NCBI RefSeq assembly: GCF_003589595.1
Contig: NW_020653851.1
Location: 20,960,907-21,024,906 of the forward strand
Direction of reading: 5' to 3'
From: Hyposmocoma kahamanoa
Lineage: Eukaryota; Arthropoda; Insecta; Lepidoptera; Cosmopterigidae
DNA: 64,000 bases
Shown: positions 11,604 through 23,822 of the stretch, in pieces
Layout: the number at the start of each line of letters is the position of its first letter
Position numbering within the stretch: the first letter of the stretch is position 1
Notes under the pieces: model-generated
Database searches by the model: none
Seen by the model: only the letters and a program-made list of their open reading frames with translations
Told to the model about the DNA's origin: nothing
Position numbers and translations under genes: made by a program

Positions 11604-12689
11604 AATTACTCGCACTTACTGTCATGCACTATAAAATAATAACATCGGTCTACGCCTACAGTAAAGTTACTAGGAAGCACTAATTCGTGCCATATGATAT
11701 TTTAGTGACAAATAGGACGTCAAAGAGTATGGACGCGTCATTGCACTCTAAGTGCGTGACCCGTACGACGACTTACGTAACCTTTTTCGTCTCAGGTAAG
11801 TAAATCTATTATTAATATTAGTTGTGTTTTTGAATAGTATCTTGTATTATTTTTTTTTATTGAGTTTGTAAAATAAAAGTTTAGAATTGATTTTTGCGTT
11901 AAAATTTCCGGTTTTTATGTATATATATGACAAATATTTCAAAAAAAATCAGTTGCCTACAATACACCACGTAGTCGACATTGACTAGACGTTAGGCGAC
12001 AAGAAAAATCGTACCCATGTGAGACATTATTTCTTACGACAGCGTGTAGTAGAACTAGTTCAAAATTACCAAAGACAACAGGAAAATATGAAAACAAACC
12101 CCAAAAGTTATAACAAATCGACTTATTGAGGTGTATGATCTGAAGAATCGAGCAGTCCCATCGACAGCTAAGCGTGGACTGTGCAATAACTGCAAAAATT
12201 CATGAAATGCACTAAATTTGTTTTCAATGACCAGTCTAGGATCTATTATCAGACTTGTGATATCAGGGATTCGAAAAATATTATTTTGATTTTCATTTCA
12301 GAATGCTTCAAAAGTGTAATTTTAGAGAGGATTTATAGTTCCTTTTTTATAAGTTTCTATTAGTTTTTATTTGAATTGCTCCTTTAAGTTCTGTGTTACG
12401 TGTAATATTGAGATTTTTAGTTAATACTATTATTAGTTCGTTAGAAATCTTCCTAGTAAATTGGAGCCAGAGAGCCGCCCATGCGAGTAGTTGTGTGATT
12501 TTCTTCGTGCGAGTAACCAAGGGTTAAGCTGATGACTCTACAACCAATGCACAATAAATAAATAATCATAAAAGTAACTAACTATTTTCTTTTTGGCGTG
12601 TCTCTTTACGAGGAAATTGATATACATAGGTATATTAATATAATTGATATCTTATACATTATGTTACAATATTTCTAAATACAAAGAAT
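11604..12689. other. CIB2-like intron sequence
   Basis: AT-rich intron with no exon or clear element visible. GTGCGTGACCCGTACGACGA at 11750 is a local GC-rich spot. Confidence 0.5.
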
Positions 12690-12975
12690 GGCAATAACAC
12701 TCATCTCAAGCGGGAAACTCATTAGTTATCGTGGGTAATAAAAATATACCGAAATTGCTAGCTAATGTTGATCGACGCCTTGCGTGAACGTGGCCAATTC
12801 GTCATTATGATAGCCAGGCAAGTCATGTTTGTGAAAAACGCATGTTGCAATAAATGAATGGATTCTAGAATTGAGATTAAACCCCGACGTCTTGGGGATA
12901 TTTGAAAAATTATATAAGTCGCTGCGCACCTTTGGTGTAATAAGACCACATCTGCAAAATTACAGCTTTTCATTA
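12690..12975. repeat. dispersed repeat (partner at 24600-24725)
   Basis: GATCGACGCCTTGCGTGAAC, TTCGTCATTATGATAGCCAG recur at 24656-24710. The GTAATAAGACCACATCTGCA AAATTACAGCTTTTC end also occurs at 35375-35430, 50700-50750 and, inverted, at 22612-22665. Confidence 0.65.
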
Positions 12976-13159
12976 GAGAGGTTTTTCAAATTCAAATTGA
13001 AATCGTCTTTATTGCGTAGGCAAGCAAATTACATTTGAAATCGTCACATTATTTTAAATTTTATTAAATTTTTAATTAATTTAATTTTTTTATGTGAAAT
13101 TACTCCACTAAACGATGAAGCATGCACACCTAAATAAAGCCTATTCACTCTCCCGGATT

Positions 13160-13360
13160 CGGCTAAAAAGTCGTTGAAAAACCAAATACAAAGACACGAT
13201 AACAAGCACATAGAAAAATTCGTGAGATCCGCTGGTTCGTTCCGTGGCTTAGTTGGAATAGCGTCTGGCATGGTACGCTAGAAGACGTCAGTTCCAATCG
13301 GGCCTGATCGAATGAATTATTTCTGAGTGTTCGAACTTTGTATTTATCATTATCGTCATA
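13160..13360 (+). repeat. family C, single tRNA-like part
   Basis: AAAAAGTCGTTGAAAAACCA to TTCTGAGTGTTCGAACTTTG, with box A and a mutated box B (AGTTCCAATCG). A minus-sense module piece is at 13090-13115. Confidence 0.72.
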
Positions 13361-13689
13361 TTAATTAAACTTTACTGCTCATTCGTAAGGCAATGTACCA
13401 TAACAAGAATGAGCAAGGAACTCTAGGGGTTGCTCTTTTTTTGAATACATTTAACATTTACAATATTTATTTCAAACATATCGTGGGTTGAGTATACACT
13501 ACCACGGATTCTTGTCATCCAAGTGCGCAGAAGCTGTATAATACTAACCTTTAGTATAAAGTTTTTGTTTCACTATAGTTTTAAACCTCGTAAATGGCAT
13601 GGCGTTTAAAGATTATTTTTTTGTAGGAGTGTTACAAAATGTATCTTAATACGTAACACCATGTAACACGATTTATGTTTTTTTTCACA

Positions 13690-13898
13690 TACTCATGCCT
13701 TGCACTGGGGAAACCCTGAATCGCGGGTGCCATGGACAGACACATAGACAACTATAAATTACACACAAATTCACAAGAGGAATAAATGTAAGCCATACAA
13801 ATATTTCCCTTTTAAATTACATTTAAATAGTCCCGGGAATCGAACCCGACATGTCTGCGTGGCAGACCAGTCTGGTAACCGTTAGGCCACGGAGGCAC
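13690..13898 (-). mobile_element. SINE D (tRNA-headed)
   Basis: SINE D in plus sense starts TGCCTCCGTGGCCGAACGG with box B GGTTCGATTCCCGGG, then ACATTTATTTCTCTCGTGAG and a TTATTATT tail. This minus copy has an extra AT-rich stretch between the head and body. Confidence 0.88.
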
Positions 13899-14275
13899 TT
13901 TCTGAGTTATCAATATCATTTTTTAATTGGTGCGAACATAAAAACGTGAAATACTATATTTCCCGAAGAAAACTTTGAATTAGTGGTCAGAACAGCCAAA
14001 AGTTGAAAATTACATACCATTATGGAAACGAAGAAAGTTTCGAGTGTTTTTATTTAAAAACGAAAAGAGAACATTAATATTTCAAATCAATGTTATATTT
14101 CAACCAAAATTCTACAAATATGTGACAAAGAACCTAGAAATGTGTAGATTTGCGAGATCACGTAGGTAAATACCACTGTGGCAGTCACAGAAGTGAAGTT
14201 ACAGGGGTGTATAAAACTAGAAACAGAACCTTTTTAAAAATTTGTTACATAATTTGTTCCAAATATTTCATATGA

Positions 14276-14626
14276 CTTTTTTATAACATTAAGTGATGGG
14301 ACGAACAAGTGGTGTAGCTGGTGGTAAGCTGCACTGCTGCCCATAACAGCTGCAGTGCCATTCAGAGCTTTAAATCGCAATGATCTGAGGGGCACTGCGC
14401 CCGTCGCCCTGAGACATAAGTTGACAAGTCCCATGTGCCTGTAATTTCACCAGTACCCTTAGAGTGACACAAGTAACATCCGAAGTGGGTCCAAGTTTTC
14501 TAGATTTCTATAGTTTCGCATTCGGAATAAATACGAATCGGATGCTCTCATTACTGCTTGGCGGCAGAAATAGGTAGCAGTACTTCCCGGACGAACTCTT
14601 TTACAAGGATATCTGCTGCTACTAAT
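14276..14626 (-). repeat. family A repeat with internal insert
   Basis: Both ends present. The middle (14462-14540) carries ACAAGTAACATCCGAAGTGG, a block also seen at 37806-37885 and partly at 29920. Confidence 0.82.
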
Positions 14627-14994
14627 TTCGTGTGATAAAAACACTTTTGACGAAACAAATTATACCGAGAATATGAAATGTTTATGAAATGTATCTATGA
14701 CAGATTGCTACAGCGGTGCATAAAATTTTCACCCAAATGTTTCTTCTCGGTAACGCGTCTGTCGAAAACATTCAAAAATGGGTTTTTATTATTGTCACGT
14801 ACAGTGCATTTTTCAAAACAACAAGACGAGGAGCGAGCTCGACGACAGCGCCCCGTGTTTTGTTTTTCTTAAATTGTTGAGCAAAATCGCATTTAATGAA
14901 GCCGGGTCTGACAGGCATACATGAGCATAGCCACTGGTAATATGTCAGTCTTTTTTTAATTAAAAAATGTTCACATAAATTTATCCAAGCGTAA

Positions 14995-15905
14995 CTTTTT
15001 CTATTTTTAACCGACTTGAAAAAAAAGGAGGAGGTTATACTTTCGTCTGTATATATCGCACTGCTATTACAATAGTGTTGTAACTCAAAATATGTGAAAT
15101 TTAATATTATATCATTACTGAACGTAAAATTTGATTCTCTACACGTGAAAAAAACCGGCGTTGGAATATTGTAAGAAACAATAAAAAGATATCCACTTGA
15201 CTCAAAATGAGATAGTTCTGGCCAAAATAATCCTGTATTCAAAAATATTGAATTATTTTTTCCGTTTCATTTTTAATCTATTTAAGAAATTGTTTAAGTG
15301 TCTATCTATCATTACAATTTATGTATGTTATGAACTATAACATAAATAAATTGTAATAATTTTTTGCGGGAAGTGAGTAATTCGCTTTTCAACGATTCTG
15401 AGAAAGTCCACTTTTTGAGTTAATACACTATTGTATTTTGATTTCAGATTTCTCCGTCAATTGTAGACCGATTTTGAAAATTATTTTTTTGTTTGCAAGG
15501 GTGAATTCTCGTCGTGGTCCCATTGTCACTAAATCAGAATCTGATGAGGGGATCCATCGAAATCGAGGAAAATCCTCCAATTTTTGACACGTTCACTGAC
15601 ATATCGATTTCTCCATGAATTGTGGACCAATTTTGAAAATTCTTTTTTGTTTGAAAGGGTATAACGATGCTGCTCCGGGTTCGTTTCAGCTATCACAAAG
15701 TAAAAAAAAAATCCGTAAATAAAAGTCGACTTTCCACTTGACACAATACATGTAACCAACAAATCACAGTCACCATGACAACCAGAAAAAAGTACAAAAT
15801 GTACAAATGTGTCCGAAACAGTCCCATTGTCACTAAAAAATTCGGAGTCTGATGAGGGGATCCCATGGAAATCGGAAAAAGCCGATAAGTGAACTTTTAA
15901 GGGCG
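14995..15905. repeat. repeat with ACCGACTT...GGAGGAGGTT start
   Basis: Starts AACCGACTTGAAAAAAAAGG AGGAGGTTATAC, a widespread lepidopteran motif. Internally duplicated: CCATTGTCACTAAA with TCTGATGAGGGGATCC occurs at 15521-15555 and 15823-15865, and GACCGATTTTGAAAATT recurs. Related pieces at 18060-18360 and 38120-38500. Confidence 0.6.
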
Positions 15906-15945
15906 GTTTTCTTTTTCAATGAAAAAGTTACAATTATGATTTGCT

Positions 15946-16115
15946 ATGTTATCAAGCGACGGGACGAACAAGTCGTGCGCCGTTGGTAAGCGACACGCCT
16001 AACCATAATAGTTTCAATGTCACAAAAAGCTTTAAATCGCAAAGATCTGACATAAAATTTACAAGTCCCATGTGCCTGCAGTTTTACCAGCATCATTACT
16101 TTCAAACCGGACAAT
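15946..16115 (-). repeat. family A repeat, tail half
   Basis: GGGACGAACAAGTCGTGCGC to TTTTACCAGCATC, with a deletion of the GGGGCACTGCC segment. Confidence 0.8.
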
Positions 16116-16299
16116 ATTAACGCAAGAACAGTAACCAGTAATAAGAATTGCTGGGTCCCAAGCCTATTAAGTTTCTTGAAACCACTTGATCTCTGTAATT
16201 CCATTGAGACTCCACTGCTGCAATTATGATAACATTTGTTATTCTGCTAAATCTAGTTGCAATGGCAGTTGAGTCTCAACATTGTCAGCGGGATGGCAG

Positions 16300-16762
16300 C
16301 ATCGAGTATATAACCAGAAATAGAGACGAAATGTTATTTAATTTGTTTGAAAACTATTCTGCCAAATCATTACGGTGACAACTGTCGACCAGTTTAACTA
16401 GAGCTTTGCTTTTTTTATAATGGACGAAAATTGGAAAATTACATATTTAATATTTAATTACCGATTAAATGTGAACCGTTTGTTTTGTAATTACATGTTT
16501 TGCTGTTTTTCCCATACCACCGAATGGAATAGCTCCCCATTGTTACAGATAATATATTTATTACAATAAGAAATATTTTTGGAATATACGGAGACATACA
16601 CATGGGTCAGTGGTTGGCGCTATACTATTTCAGCTTTCTGATTCGTGATTTCAACGCAAACGAGAGTTGATATTTCAATGTGATATAAGGCCCATTTTCC
16701 TGATGAGTTGCCAGGGATGGATGACCCTTATTTCGTCTCTATTTCTGGTTATATACACGATG
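16300..16762. mobile_element. hAT-type MITE, 463 bp
   Basis: Inverted ends CATCGAGTATATAACCAGAA / CATCGTGTATATAACCAGAA continue for about 33 bp. They are flanked by a perfect 8-bp direct repeat GATGGCAG (16292-16299, 16763-16770), as hAT transposition leaves. No coding capacity. Lies in the 7.6-kb CIB2-like intron. Confidence 0.9.
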
Positions 16763-17276
16763 GATGGCAGTGATGGCATTCATTCATTCAATCACTAACG
16801 ATCGATGTTGCCTTACAATTTATGTACCATGGGCATTACTATGTAGAAATACAAATACCAAATTGCAGGTTGAACGAAAAAAAAAAAATTTTTATTTCGT
16901 TTAACCAGCAATTTGATCTTCATATGAAATATATATAATATTAGTAGACTACATCACTGACGTGCCAACCACTTGCCATTGTCAAGCTAAATATCAAAGA
17001 ATTGTAATGTCTCTACAATTTTTTTGCTCTGCTTTCTCTGCTCAATGGCTAACAACTATTGACAAATTATTACTTCTAAAGCTTCTAAGCAGAATACCAA
17101 ACGTATAAATTCTATATAACACACAACTGACATGTTTTAATATTCCCAGAATTGGGGCAGAATATAGGTCATTCTTTTGTAAAAAAATATTAATATTTTT
17201 GTACCTAATAACCCTTTGTTTTTGCGCAAAATTACGTACTTGAAAAGCAAATAGGCGATGTTTTTCTTTAATACAA

Positions 17277-17705
17277 AAATGGTGCGCATTTCACCTCTGT
17301 CGCACCTGATGGAAAGAGGCGATGAGGTCGAAGATGTTGCATTCGCAAATAACGCCTAATTAGTAAATAACGCCTATTCACTCTCGACTTGAAAAGACCC
17401 AAGTTAAAGCGTTCGGGAAATAAGTCCGCTGGCAGATAAATCCTCTCCCTAGCCGCTCGCCATATAAATGTGGAGGCAAAACGGTTCGTGCAAATCCAAC
17501 ATAGGGGTGGAACCCCATCCTATGTCGAATCCCCCGATAATGGAAAGGCCAAAGCGGAATTAACTTTTGCAATTCCATCGCACACTCTCCGTGATATGTC
17601 CAGTAGAAAAACGATAAGCAGGATTTTACGCCGGAGTTCAAGGCTCTGCAGCTTCGCTTCTACTAAATTCGAGTCACCTATAAGCCTCTTGGCACGATTT
17701 TGACG
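17277..17705. repeat. family K repeat
   Basis: CACCTGATGGAAAGAGGCGA TGAGGTCGA, GCCTATTCACTCTCGACTTG, GTTCGGGAAATAAGTC and ATAGGGGTGGAACCCCATCC recur at 30863-31164 and 36225-36410. Resembles a widespread LINE-associated tail of Lepidoptera. Confidence 0.72.
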
Positions 17706-18059
17706 TCAAAAACTCAACCGCGTTTTTATATTTGCTCTAAAAATGTCTCACTAAGATTGGTCGTTCTATATTAGTACTATAGTTAAGTTTAATCATTATG
17801 ACATTTAAGATTAATTTAATTTAATTTGCTTTGGAATTTTCATGTTCAATGTCAATTTTGATTTGGAGTTGGATTAATTATTTTAAAATTCATTTAAGAT
17901 TTGAAATTGGAATATAAATTTTTGTTCCAATTATTTCACATGTTAAGCAATTATAAATGGAATATAATTATTGAATTGACGTTATTCTTGTAAATACCTG
18001 TATAATTTGTATTTACTTTTAATTAACAATGGGATAAGTGTCTCGATTCCATCCGCGTT

Positions 18060-18360
18060 AAGAATCATAAGACCCAGTTCACAATTTTGCGCGGGAACGT
18101 TTCAATTGTTTTTTTTTTTTTTTTTTTGTGTGTGTTATGCTATTATGAACCAATTTTAATGACGCAGGCATCTGTGGACCGATTTTGATAATTAGTTTAA
18201 TACAATACTTCAGTATTGGTTTCATTTGAATTTGAAGAAAATTTTCCACCTCTAAGGGTGGCAAATTAGGGGATGACTTCGGTTTCGCGCACTTTTCGCT
18301 ATCCGATTTCAATAAAACTTGGCAAATACATATGTCGGTTTTTTTTACAAAAAACTTATT
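18060..18360. repeat. related repeat fragment
   Basis: GTGGACCGATTTTGATAATT, CCACCTCTAAGGGTGGC and AAAACTTGGCAAATACAT. A T-run lies at 18104-18127. Confidence 0.5.
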
Positions 18361-18604
18361 GTGGTTTACGATTGGTTACGTAGATGGAGTCCATCTTTAT
18401 ATAAACTGATACCATTGAATCAAGTTGATAGAAATAAAAGTTATTATTAAAGTAGAAACGACAATGTTTGAAGAAATTGATGCAAAACCAACATTTTGCA
18501 TGCAAATAAGATCAGTGGCGTACCGCTTTAATGCCAAGTTATTGCTAAAGTTACAGGAGCTTCGTAACTGCGGTTAACTCTTTAGCCAGTTATATCTGAC
18601 TCAC

Positions 18605-18732
18605 CAGGCTTTAATGTCCCTTGGTGCAGCCTCGCTAAAGACGGACATCATGTCCAGGAAATCCTCGAAGGTCAGATTGCCGGAGCCGTCGTGCGAGAAT
18701 ACCTGGCAGATACGTCGCTTGAAAGGATTCTC
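18605..18732 (-). CDS. Cib2: CIB2-like protein, internal exon
   Basis: This 128-nt exon encodes 42 residues plus two bases of a Trp codon: [20 protein letters not shown], then [20 protein letters not shown] and KA(W). ENPF, the FEDFLD helix and APRDIK are the central CIB2 signature. The [11 protein letters not shown] loop is the degenerate second EF-hand of the family. The acceptor is TTTTCTAG and the donor is CTG/GTGAGT. Joining to 10956 gives ...[15 protein letters not shown], matching the family with no gap. The downstream intron (10957-18604) is about 7.6 kb and repeat-rich. Confidence 0.93.
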
Positions 18733-18848
18733 CTAGAAAATACATAAAAACTGTATTATTGATTTAATTCTATCATAATCTATCGATAAAACTTCTGTCG
18801 AATAGTTTTGTAGATTTGAATCTTACAAATTTTTCTATGCGTTGTTAC

Positions 18849-19134
18849 CATTGACTTACAAATAAATGGACGACGGGTCTAATACAAACACCACGAAAAA
18901 AATGTCCCAAGTCAACCTATTTAAACGTAGTGACATGTCAAGGAATATGAAAAAGCTAAAACGTTGAATTTAAATTGTAATGTCATCGCAGTATTGTTTA
19001 ATTTTGCTTGCTTCGCTGTCAGTCGAACAAACGAAGACTAGAGTGTGAATGACGCTCTGTATACGATTTTAACGCCCTATATGTTCGGACACTTTTTAGC
19101 GCGGACCCGACGTGAATATAATTGTAAGTCAATG
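18849..19134. mobile_element. hAT-type MITE, 286 bp
   Basis: Ends CATTGACTTACAA and TTGTAAGTCAATG are inverted repeats. Flanks GTTGTTAC (18841-18848) and GTTGTCAC (19135-19142) are an 8-bp duplication with one change. It sits 117 bp before the acceptor of the internal CIB2-like exon. Confidence 0.88.
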
Positions 19135-19904
19135 GTTGTCACAGATCTTTGTTTTCTCATAGAAATCTATGAAACTTTTTCTTTATTCAACTCTAAACTT
19201 GTTGTAATTGGCAAAACAGACACAGGAAGGAATTTTAATACAAATAAAATTTTATTCAAATTCCTTTAATACAAAAAACGTGCAAATGTAAAGAGCAAAG
19301 AACTAGACAAAAAAGAAATTAATAAACAAAAAATATGAATAAGTCAACTCGGGTGTAGTATTACAATGAAGAAAAATATCACTGAAACATGAACGTTGAA
19401 ATATTAAATCAAAAATAATGAGTACCTGGAATTGCTTTAGGCACACCTGTGCCTTTATAAAAAAGACGAAATATTTTTTATACACATTTATTTTTCATCT
19501 TCTAAAAATGATGACGCAAAGGCAATTTTCCTTTATGAGTTGGACAAACACAGTGTGTTTTTTCGTTGAATTATATCTTTTTTTTAATTTACCGTTTTAT
19601 TTAGTCTTTGAATATAATAAAATATCATTTCGCTCTATACTCTATGTTTATATTAACGGAGTTGTAATCTCAAACGCAGAACTTACGACCATCATGTGAT
19701 TGTATAAGTTCTTGACATCTTGTTTTAATTACAATACGACAGTAAAGGAAAACATAGCGAGGATACCTGTATGTAGAGTTTCAAAGTATGTAGTAATAGT
19801 AGAGGATATATGTCGCACCTTTGGAACGAAAGTGACTCAACACAAAATTTTAAGATTTTGGGAAGACAATCTCAAAATATAATTTTCAGAAACTAGACGC
19901 TGTG

Positions 19905-20150
19905 AACATATTACTGAACTTTTTTTTTTTAATTTGACCTAACAAGAATCAAGTCTCTTTTTTTCAACAGCGTATGCAAGATTATTTGACCTTATTGAGA
20001 TTAAGCCGTTTTAATTATAAGAGAAAGGAGTAAGTCGCTTTTGTATAAATTTAACGATGATTTTCGGAATGTCACTTTTTGTTCGTATTGTCTTTGCAGG
20101 TTCAACACGAGATTCAACACGAAATGCGGCGTTTACATCGCGGTAGCAGA
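19905..20150. repeat. dispersed repeat, pair with 30468-30690
   Basis: TTTGACCTAAC, ATTGAGATTAAGCCGTTTTA and GCGGCGTTTACATCG correspond to the 30.5-kb copy at moderate divergence. Confidence 0.65.
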
Positions 20151-20571
20151 ATTTGAAATATATGAAAGAGAGACCCATGTAGGGAGTCTATGCTACACGT
20201 AGTGTTGGGTAGGACATGAAATTAAAATGAGTTCGAGGACCTCATTTGAAAAAGTGAGGCGGTGCCATGTCCTACTTTAAATGAGGCGAGGTAGTGGTAA
20301 GAATGTTTGCAACTACGGCAATAACTCAACAGACAGGGAATATTAAGCACATTTTCATAACTTGACTATATCGATAATTTAAGTGTTATGATATAGTATA
20401 AATAAATGTTAATTTAGTGTAGTACTATGGTAGCATGATCATATGATGTAAAATCAGGTAAAATCCGGGCAGTGTAGGACAAATCCTTGTTGCATTTGTT
20501 GAATTCGAAGCAGTGTGACATGAGGCTATGACATGAGGTGAGGTTTGATTTAAACTTTCACGATTTTTCCA

Positions 20572-20967
20572 CATTATTTGATTTTTAATTCGAGACTTAA
20601 TCACGTATAAAACATATTTTATTTTATTAACCTCGACGTACCGTAATTTCAACCGAGAAGACGGTTTTAAGCTTTCATCATCATGGGATCCAGTTATCAG
20701 CAAGCGTAAACGACATCAAGTATTGCCCGAACAGTCGCCGGATGTCGTGAGTGTTGTGTGTCGGTCTAGTGAGAATCCTAGTGCACAAATAAATAATGAA
20801 GATCAAGTGTGGGCAGTTAGAAAAACTCGCACGACTAGAAGATGCTGACACCCGCCTCTTCAGCCCCTTCGAGACCATGGACGTTGCAATATGTCCGAAA
20901 CGTCGAGGTAAATAAAATAAAATATGTTTTACACGTGACTAAGTCCCGAATTAAAAATCAAATAATG
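20572..20967. mobile_element. foldback MITE, 396 bp, 67-bp arms
   Basis: The left arm starts CATTATTTGATTTTTAATTC and ends ACCTCGACG; the right arm is its inverse with about four changes, ending CAAATAATG. It is inserted in a GAGGTGAGGT-rich repeat (20200-21060). It lies in the 2.8-kb CIB2-like intron. Confidence 0.85.
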
Positions 20968-21264
20968 AGGTGAGGTGTGAGGTGGGACATTTTAATGACA
21001 TGAGATGTTGTGACAAACTAACCAAGCAAGTGGTACAAATGAGTTGCCTTGTATATGAGTAACTCAACACTAGCCACACGAGTTTTAATGGAGCAGTTCC
21101 AGATTAACAACCTTACGAACAGTGATTTTTAAAGTCGTTTTACGGTATAAAATAATTTTCTTCATATTTTTAATTAGGTTACTTTCTTTCTTGGGGTGCG
21201 ATTTGGTTTTGAATTAGGTCACCTTCGTTCTTAAGGTGCGGATAGACTTCAAATAAATAAATAT

Positions 21265-21462
21265 AAATATTAGACAACATCACCTATTTTGCCCTGATCC
21301 CAAGTATGTAATTAAAGCAATTGTGTTATGGAAATCGTAAACAACAACGGTACCGCAAAAACCCAGACTCGAGACATACAGAAAAGTTAGTTTTCTGCAT
21401 TGACTCGGTCGGTGACCGAACCCGGGTCCTCGGAGATGGACCTCGACCACGGAGGTCAGCTA
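21265..21462 (-). mobile_element. SINE E, head deletion
   Basis: Same order as 60606-60832 with part of the tRNA-like head missing. It lies 59 bp from the CIB2-like exon end at 21521. Confidence 0.8.
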
Positions 21463-21520
21463 AAGAAAAGAATGGCTAAATTTAAATCTACGGTTTAATA
21501 GACTTATTTTATTTACTCAC

Positions 21521-21638
21521 TTTAAGCTCTGGAAGTTTTTCAATCTCCTCGACCGGAACGGCGATGGTGTGCGCTTGACTTTCTGTCATGCGTTTGGGCA
21601 CCAGCTCCGGGTTCACGTCGCGGAACCGCTTGAATACC
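21521..21638 (-). CDS. Cib2: CIB2-like protein, N-terminal-side exon
   Basis: This 118-nt exon encodes 39 residues, VFKRFRDVNPELVPKRMTES then QAHTIAVPVEEIEKLPELK. It corresponds to the first, degenerate EF-hand and linker of CIB2 (the family pattern LVP...VP...I..MPEL before ENPF). The donor is AAA/GTGAGT and the acceptor CCAG, with the first base completing a codon from a missing upstream exon. The exon with the start Met, the usual MGNK myristoylation signal and about 27 residues was not found at higher coordinates. It may be short and diverged, lie in an N gap, or lie outside the window. Confidence 0.9.
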
Positions 21639-21769
21639 CTGGCCACAGTAAAATAAAGACCTCTCGTATAAATTACGATAAATAGACGACAACGAAATGA
21701 AGGAATAAACCAAAATCTAAGGCTAATTTTGCTGAGGAGTTTTCCGCGCTCTCATAACCACAATTCCTT

Positions 21770-22015
21770 ATGTTATCAAGCAATAAGATGGCCAAGTCGT
21801 GTGCCAGGTGGTAAGCTGCACGCCTATCCATGACAGTTGCAGTGCCACTCAGAGATTTTAATCGCAAAGATCTGAGGGGCACTGCCACTGCGCCCGCCAT
21901 CCCAATATATAAATTAACAAGTCTCAGGTGCCTGTAATTTTACCAGCAACCTTAACCCTTCAAAACCGAAATGCATTAAGCTCACATTATTGCGTGATGG
22001 CAGAAATAGATAAGG
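21770..22015 (-). repeat. family A repeat
   Basis: Nearly complete on minus; directly abuts a truncated SINE D at 22022. Located just upstream of the 21.6-kb CIB2-like exon. Confidence 0.85.
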
Positions 22016-22021
22016 ATAATA

Positions 22022-22127
22022 ACACACTCACAGCCCCGGGTGTATCGCGGGTGCCACAGACACACACAACCACAAATTACACCCAAACTCACGAGCGAAA
22101 TAAATGTAGGCCATGCAAATATTAATC
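22022..22127 (-). mobile_element. SINE D, 5'-truncated
   Basis: Only the tail half is present (ATTACACCCAAACTCACGAG, AAATAAATGTAGGCCATGC). Confidence 0.8.
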
Positions 22128-22193
22128 AGTCGGACACGAAGACAGTTTAATAAATTGGCATTACTTGGACAAACATTTTCACAAGCTACTAAA

Positions 22194-22484
22194 GTAACAG
22201 TAGAGCTCCTTTGAAAGAGTTCGTCCAGGGAAGTACTGCCACCTTATTTATTTCTGCCGCCATGCAGTAATATCAGCATTACTGTTTTCCGGTTTTGAAG
22301 GGTAAGGGTGCTGGTGAAATTACAGGCACATGGGACTTCTCAATTTATGTATCAGGGTGATGGGCGCAGTGGCGGTGCGCCTCATACCTTTGCGATTTAA
22401 AGAGCTGAGTGACACTACAACTGTTACGGACAGGCGTGTAGCCTTACCATCAGACGCAAGACTTGTTCGTTCCGTCTCTTGATC
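22194..22484 (+). repeat. family A repeat
   Basis: Nearly full length from ACAGTAGAGCTCCTTTG to TTGTTCGTTCCGTCTCTTG. Confidence 0.88.
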
Positions 22485-23003
22485 TTATATACTTGATATT
22501 AAAATAATGTGAACTATATGCAACAAATTATGTATATATGAAATTTTATAATTCCACTAAATAAGCAGAAGAAAATTAGCGAATACTTTTTTTCGTAGAA
22601 TCTTTAAGCCCCTCTCCTGAAAAGTTGCTATTTTGCAGATGTGACCTTATTACATAAGAGTGTGAGTTGTAAATTATAATTTTACCAATGATGATTTTTA
22701 AATGTTTATGTATGTATTCTTTATATCACTTGTAATTATATCATCAACATCAGTCAAAATGATTACTCGACTTTTATTCTGTACGAAAATTCCTTTAAGC
22801 CTTGAGGTAAACTTGATTTTTGTCTCTGAAAATATTTTAGAAGAAATGCTGCACGTTCCTCGTTGCTTTATTTCCGCGAGATGAATACTTAAAATTTCAA
22901 TTTCATGCTTGTAAAACAACTCAAACAACAAAAATCGTTTAATATTTTGTTAATAAGTTTTTTTTGTACAATGTACTCTACATAGCGGAAACGGTATTTC
23001 TTT

Positions 23004-23252
23004 ATGGTACCAAGTAACGGGACGAACAAGTCGTGTGTCTATAACAGTTGCAGTGTGACTCAGAACTTTACATTGCAAACACCCGAGGACATTGCTACTG
23101 CGTCACCCTGAGACATAAGCTGATACACACCCTTCAAAACCGGAACGCCAAGCAGTAATGCTCACGTTACTGCTTGGCGGCAGAAATAAGTAAGGTGACA
23201 GTAAGTACTTACCTGGACGAACTTTCACAAAGAGGTCTACTGCTACTAAATT
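23004..23252 (-). repeat. family A repeat
   Basis: Both ends present, with a deletion next to GACGAACAAGTCGTGTG. Confidence 0.85.
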
Positions 23253-23534
23253 AATGGTGGTAGGCTTCCTTTGTGTTTGTAATACGTCTGGGTAAGTATG
23301 GCATTCCTGCTTGTTTCTATTATAAAGCACACAGTTTTTCGGGATTGAAGGATACAGCAGGTCCACCAGAACCACCGCAATCACAGGCAAACTTACAATG
23401 CAGTCTAGTTTTTGTGACATCCGACCATGACTCCCGTACATCATTTTTACCCACCGCGACTCCTTCTGGGAGCACAATTATGTCAGTGACTACATCAGTC
23501 CGTATGCTCTATCGCCAAACATACTATATTCCCC

Positions 23535-23600
23535 ATCATCGTCGTCAACCCCTCACACGTCCCACTACTGGTCATGAGTCTCCTCCATATAAAGTGAGTT
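23535..23600 (-). mobile_element. RTE-type LINE tail
   Basis: The minus strand reads GGAGGAGACTCATGACCAGT AGTGGGACGTGTGAGG followed by TTGACGACGATGATG, a short copy of the RTE 3' end. Confidence 0.6.
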
Positions 23601-23822
23601 TACATGTTAAGGTTATGTTCTATTATGATACGAGTGCGATCCTTAGGTTTGATAAATACGTGACTTTAAGGTTAAATAAAAACGTTTTTCGGAATTTATT
23701 TTTATATCTTAATTTAGAACTTCTTAATAAGAAACTAACGTTACTTTTTTAAAACTAGCGCAAAAATCAATTTGAAATGAAAAAGTTAAAAGAAAAATGT
23801 ATGTCCGGTCGGATCCGACCGG

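Noticed and set aside
14772..15242. 156-residue minus frame
   Set aside because: It crosses the start of the ACCGACTT repeat and has no domain; AT-rich chance frame.
23273..23752. 159-residue plus frame
   Set aside because: It overlaps the flank of a family A repeat and an RTE tail on the opposite strand and shows no domain. A minus frame here with CDCGGSGGPAV was also considered and ends at once in a stop.
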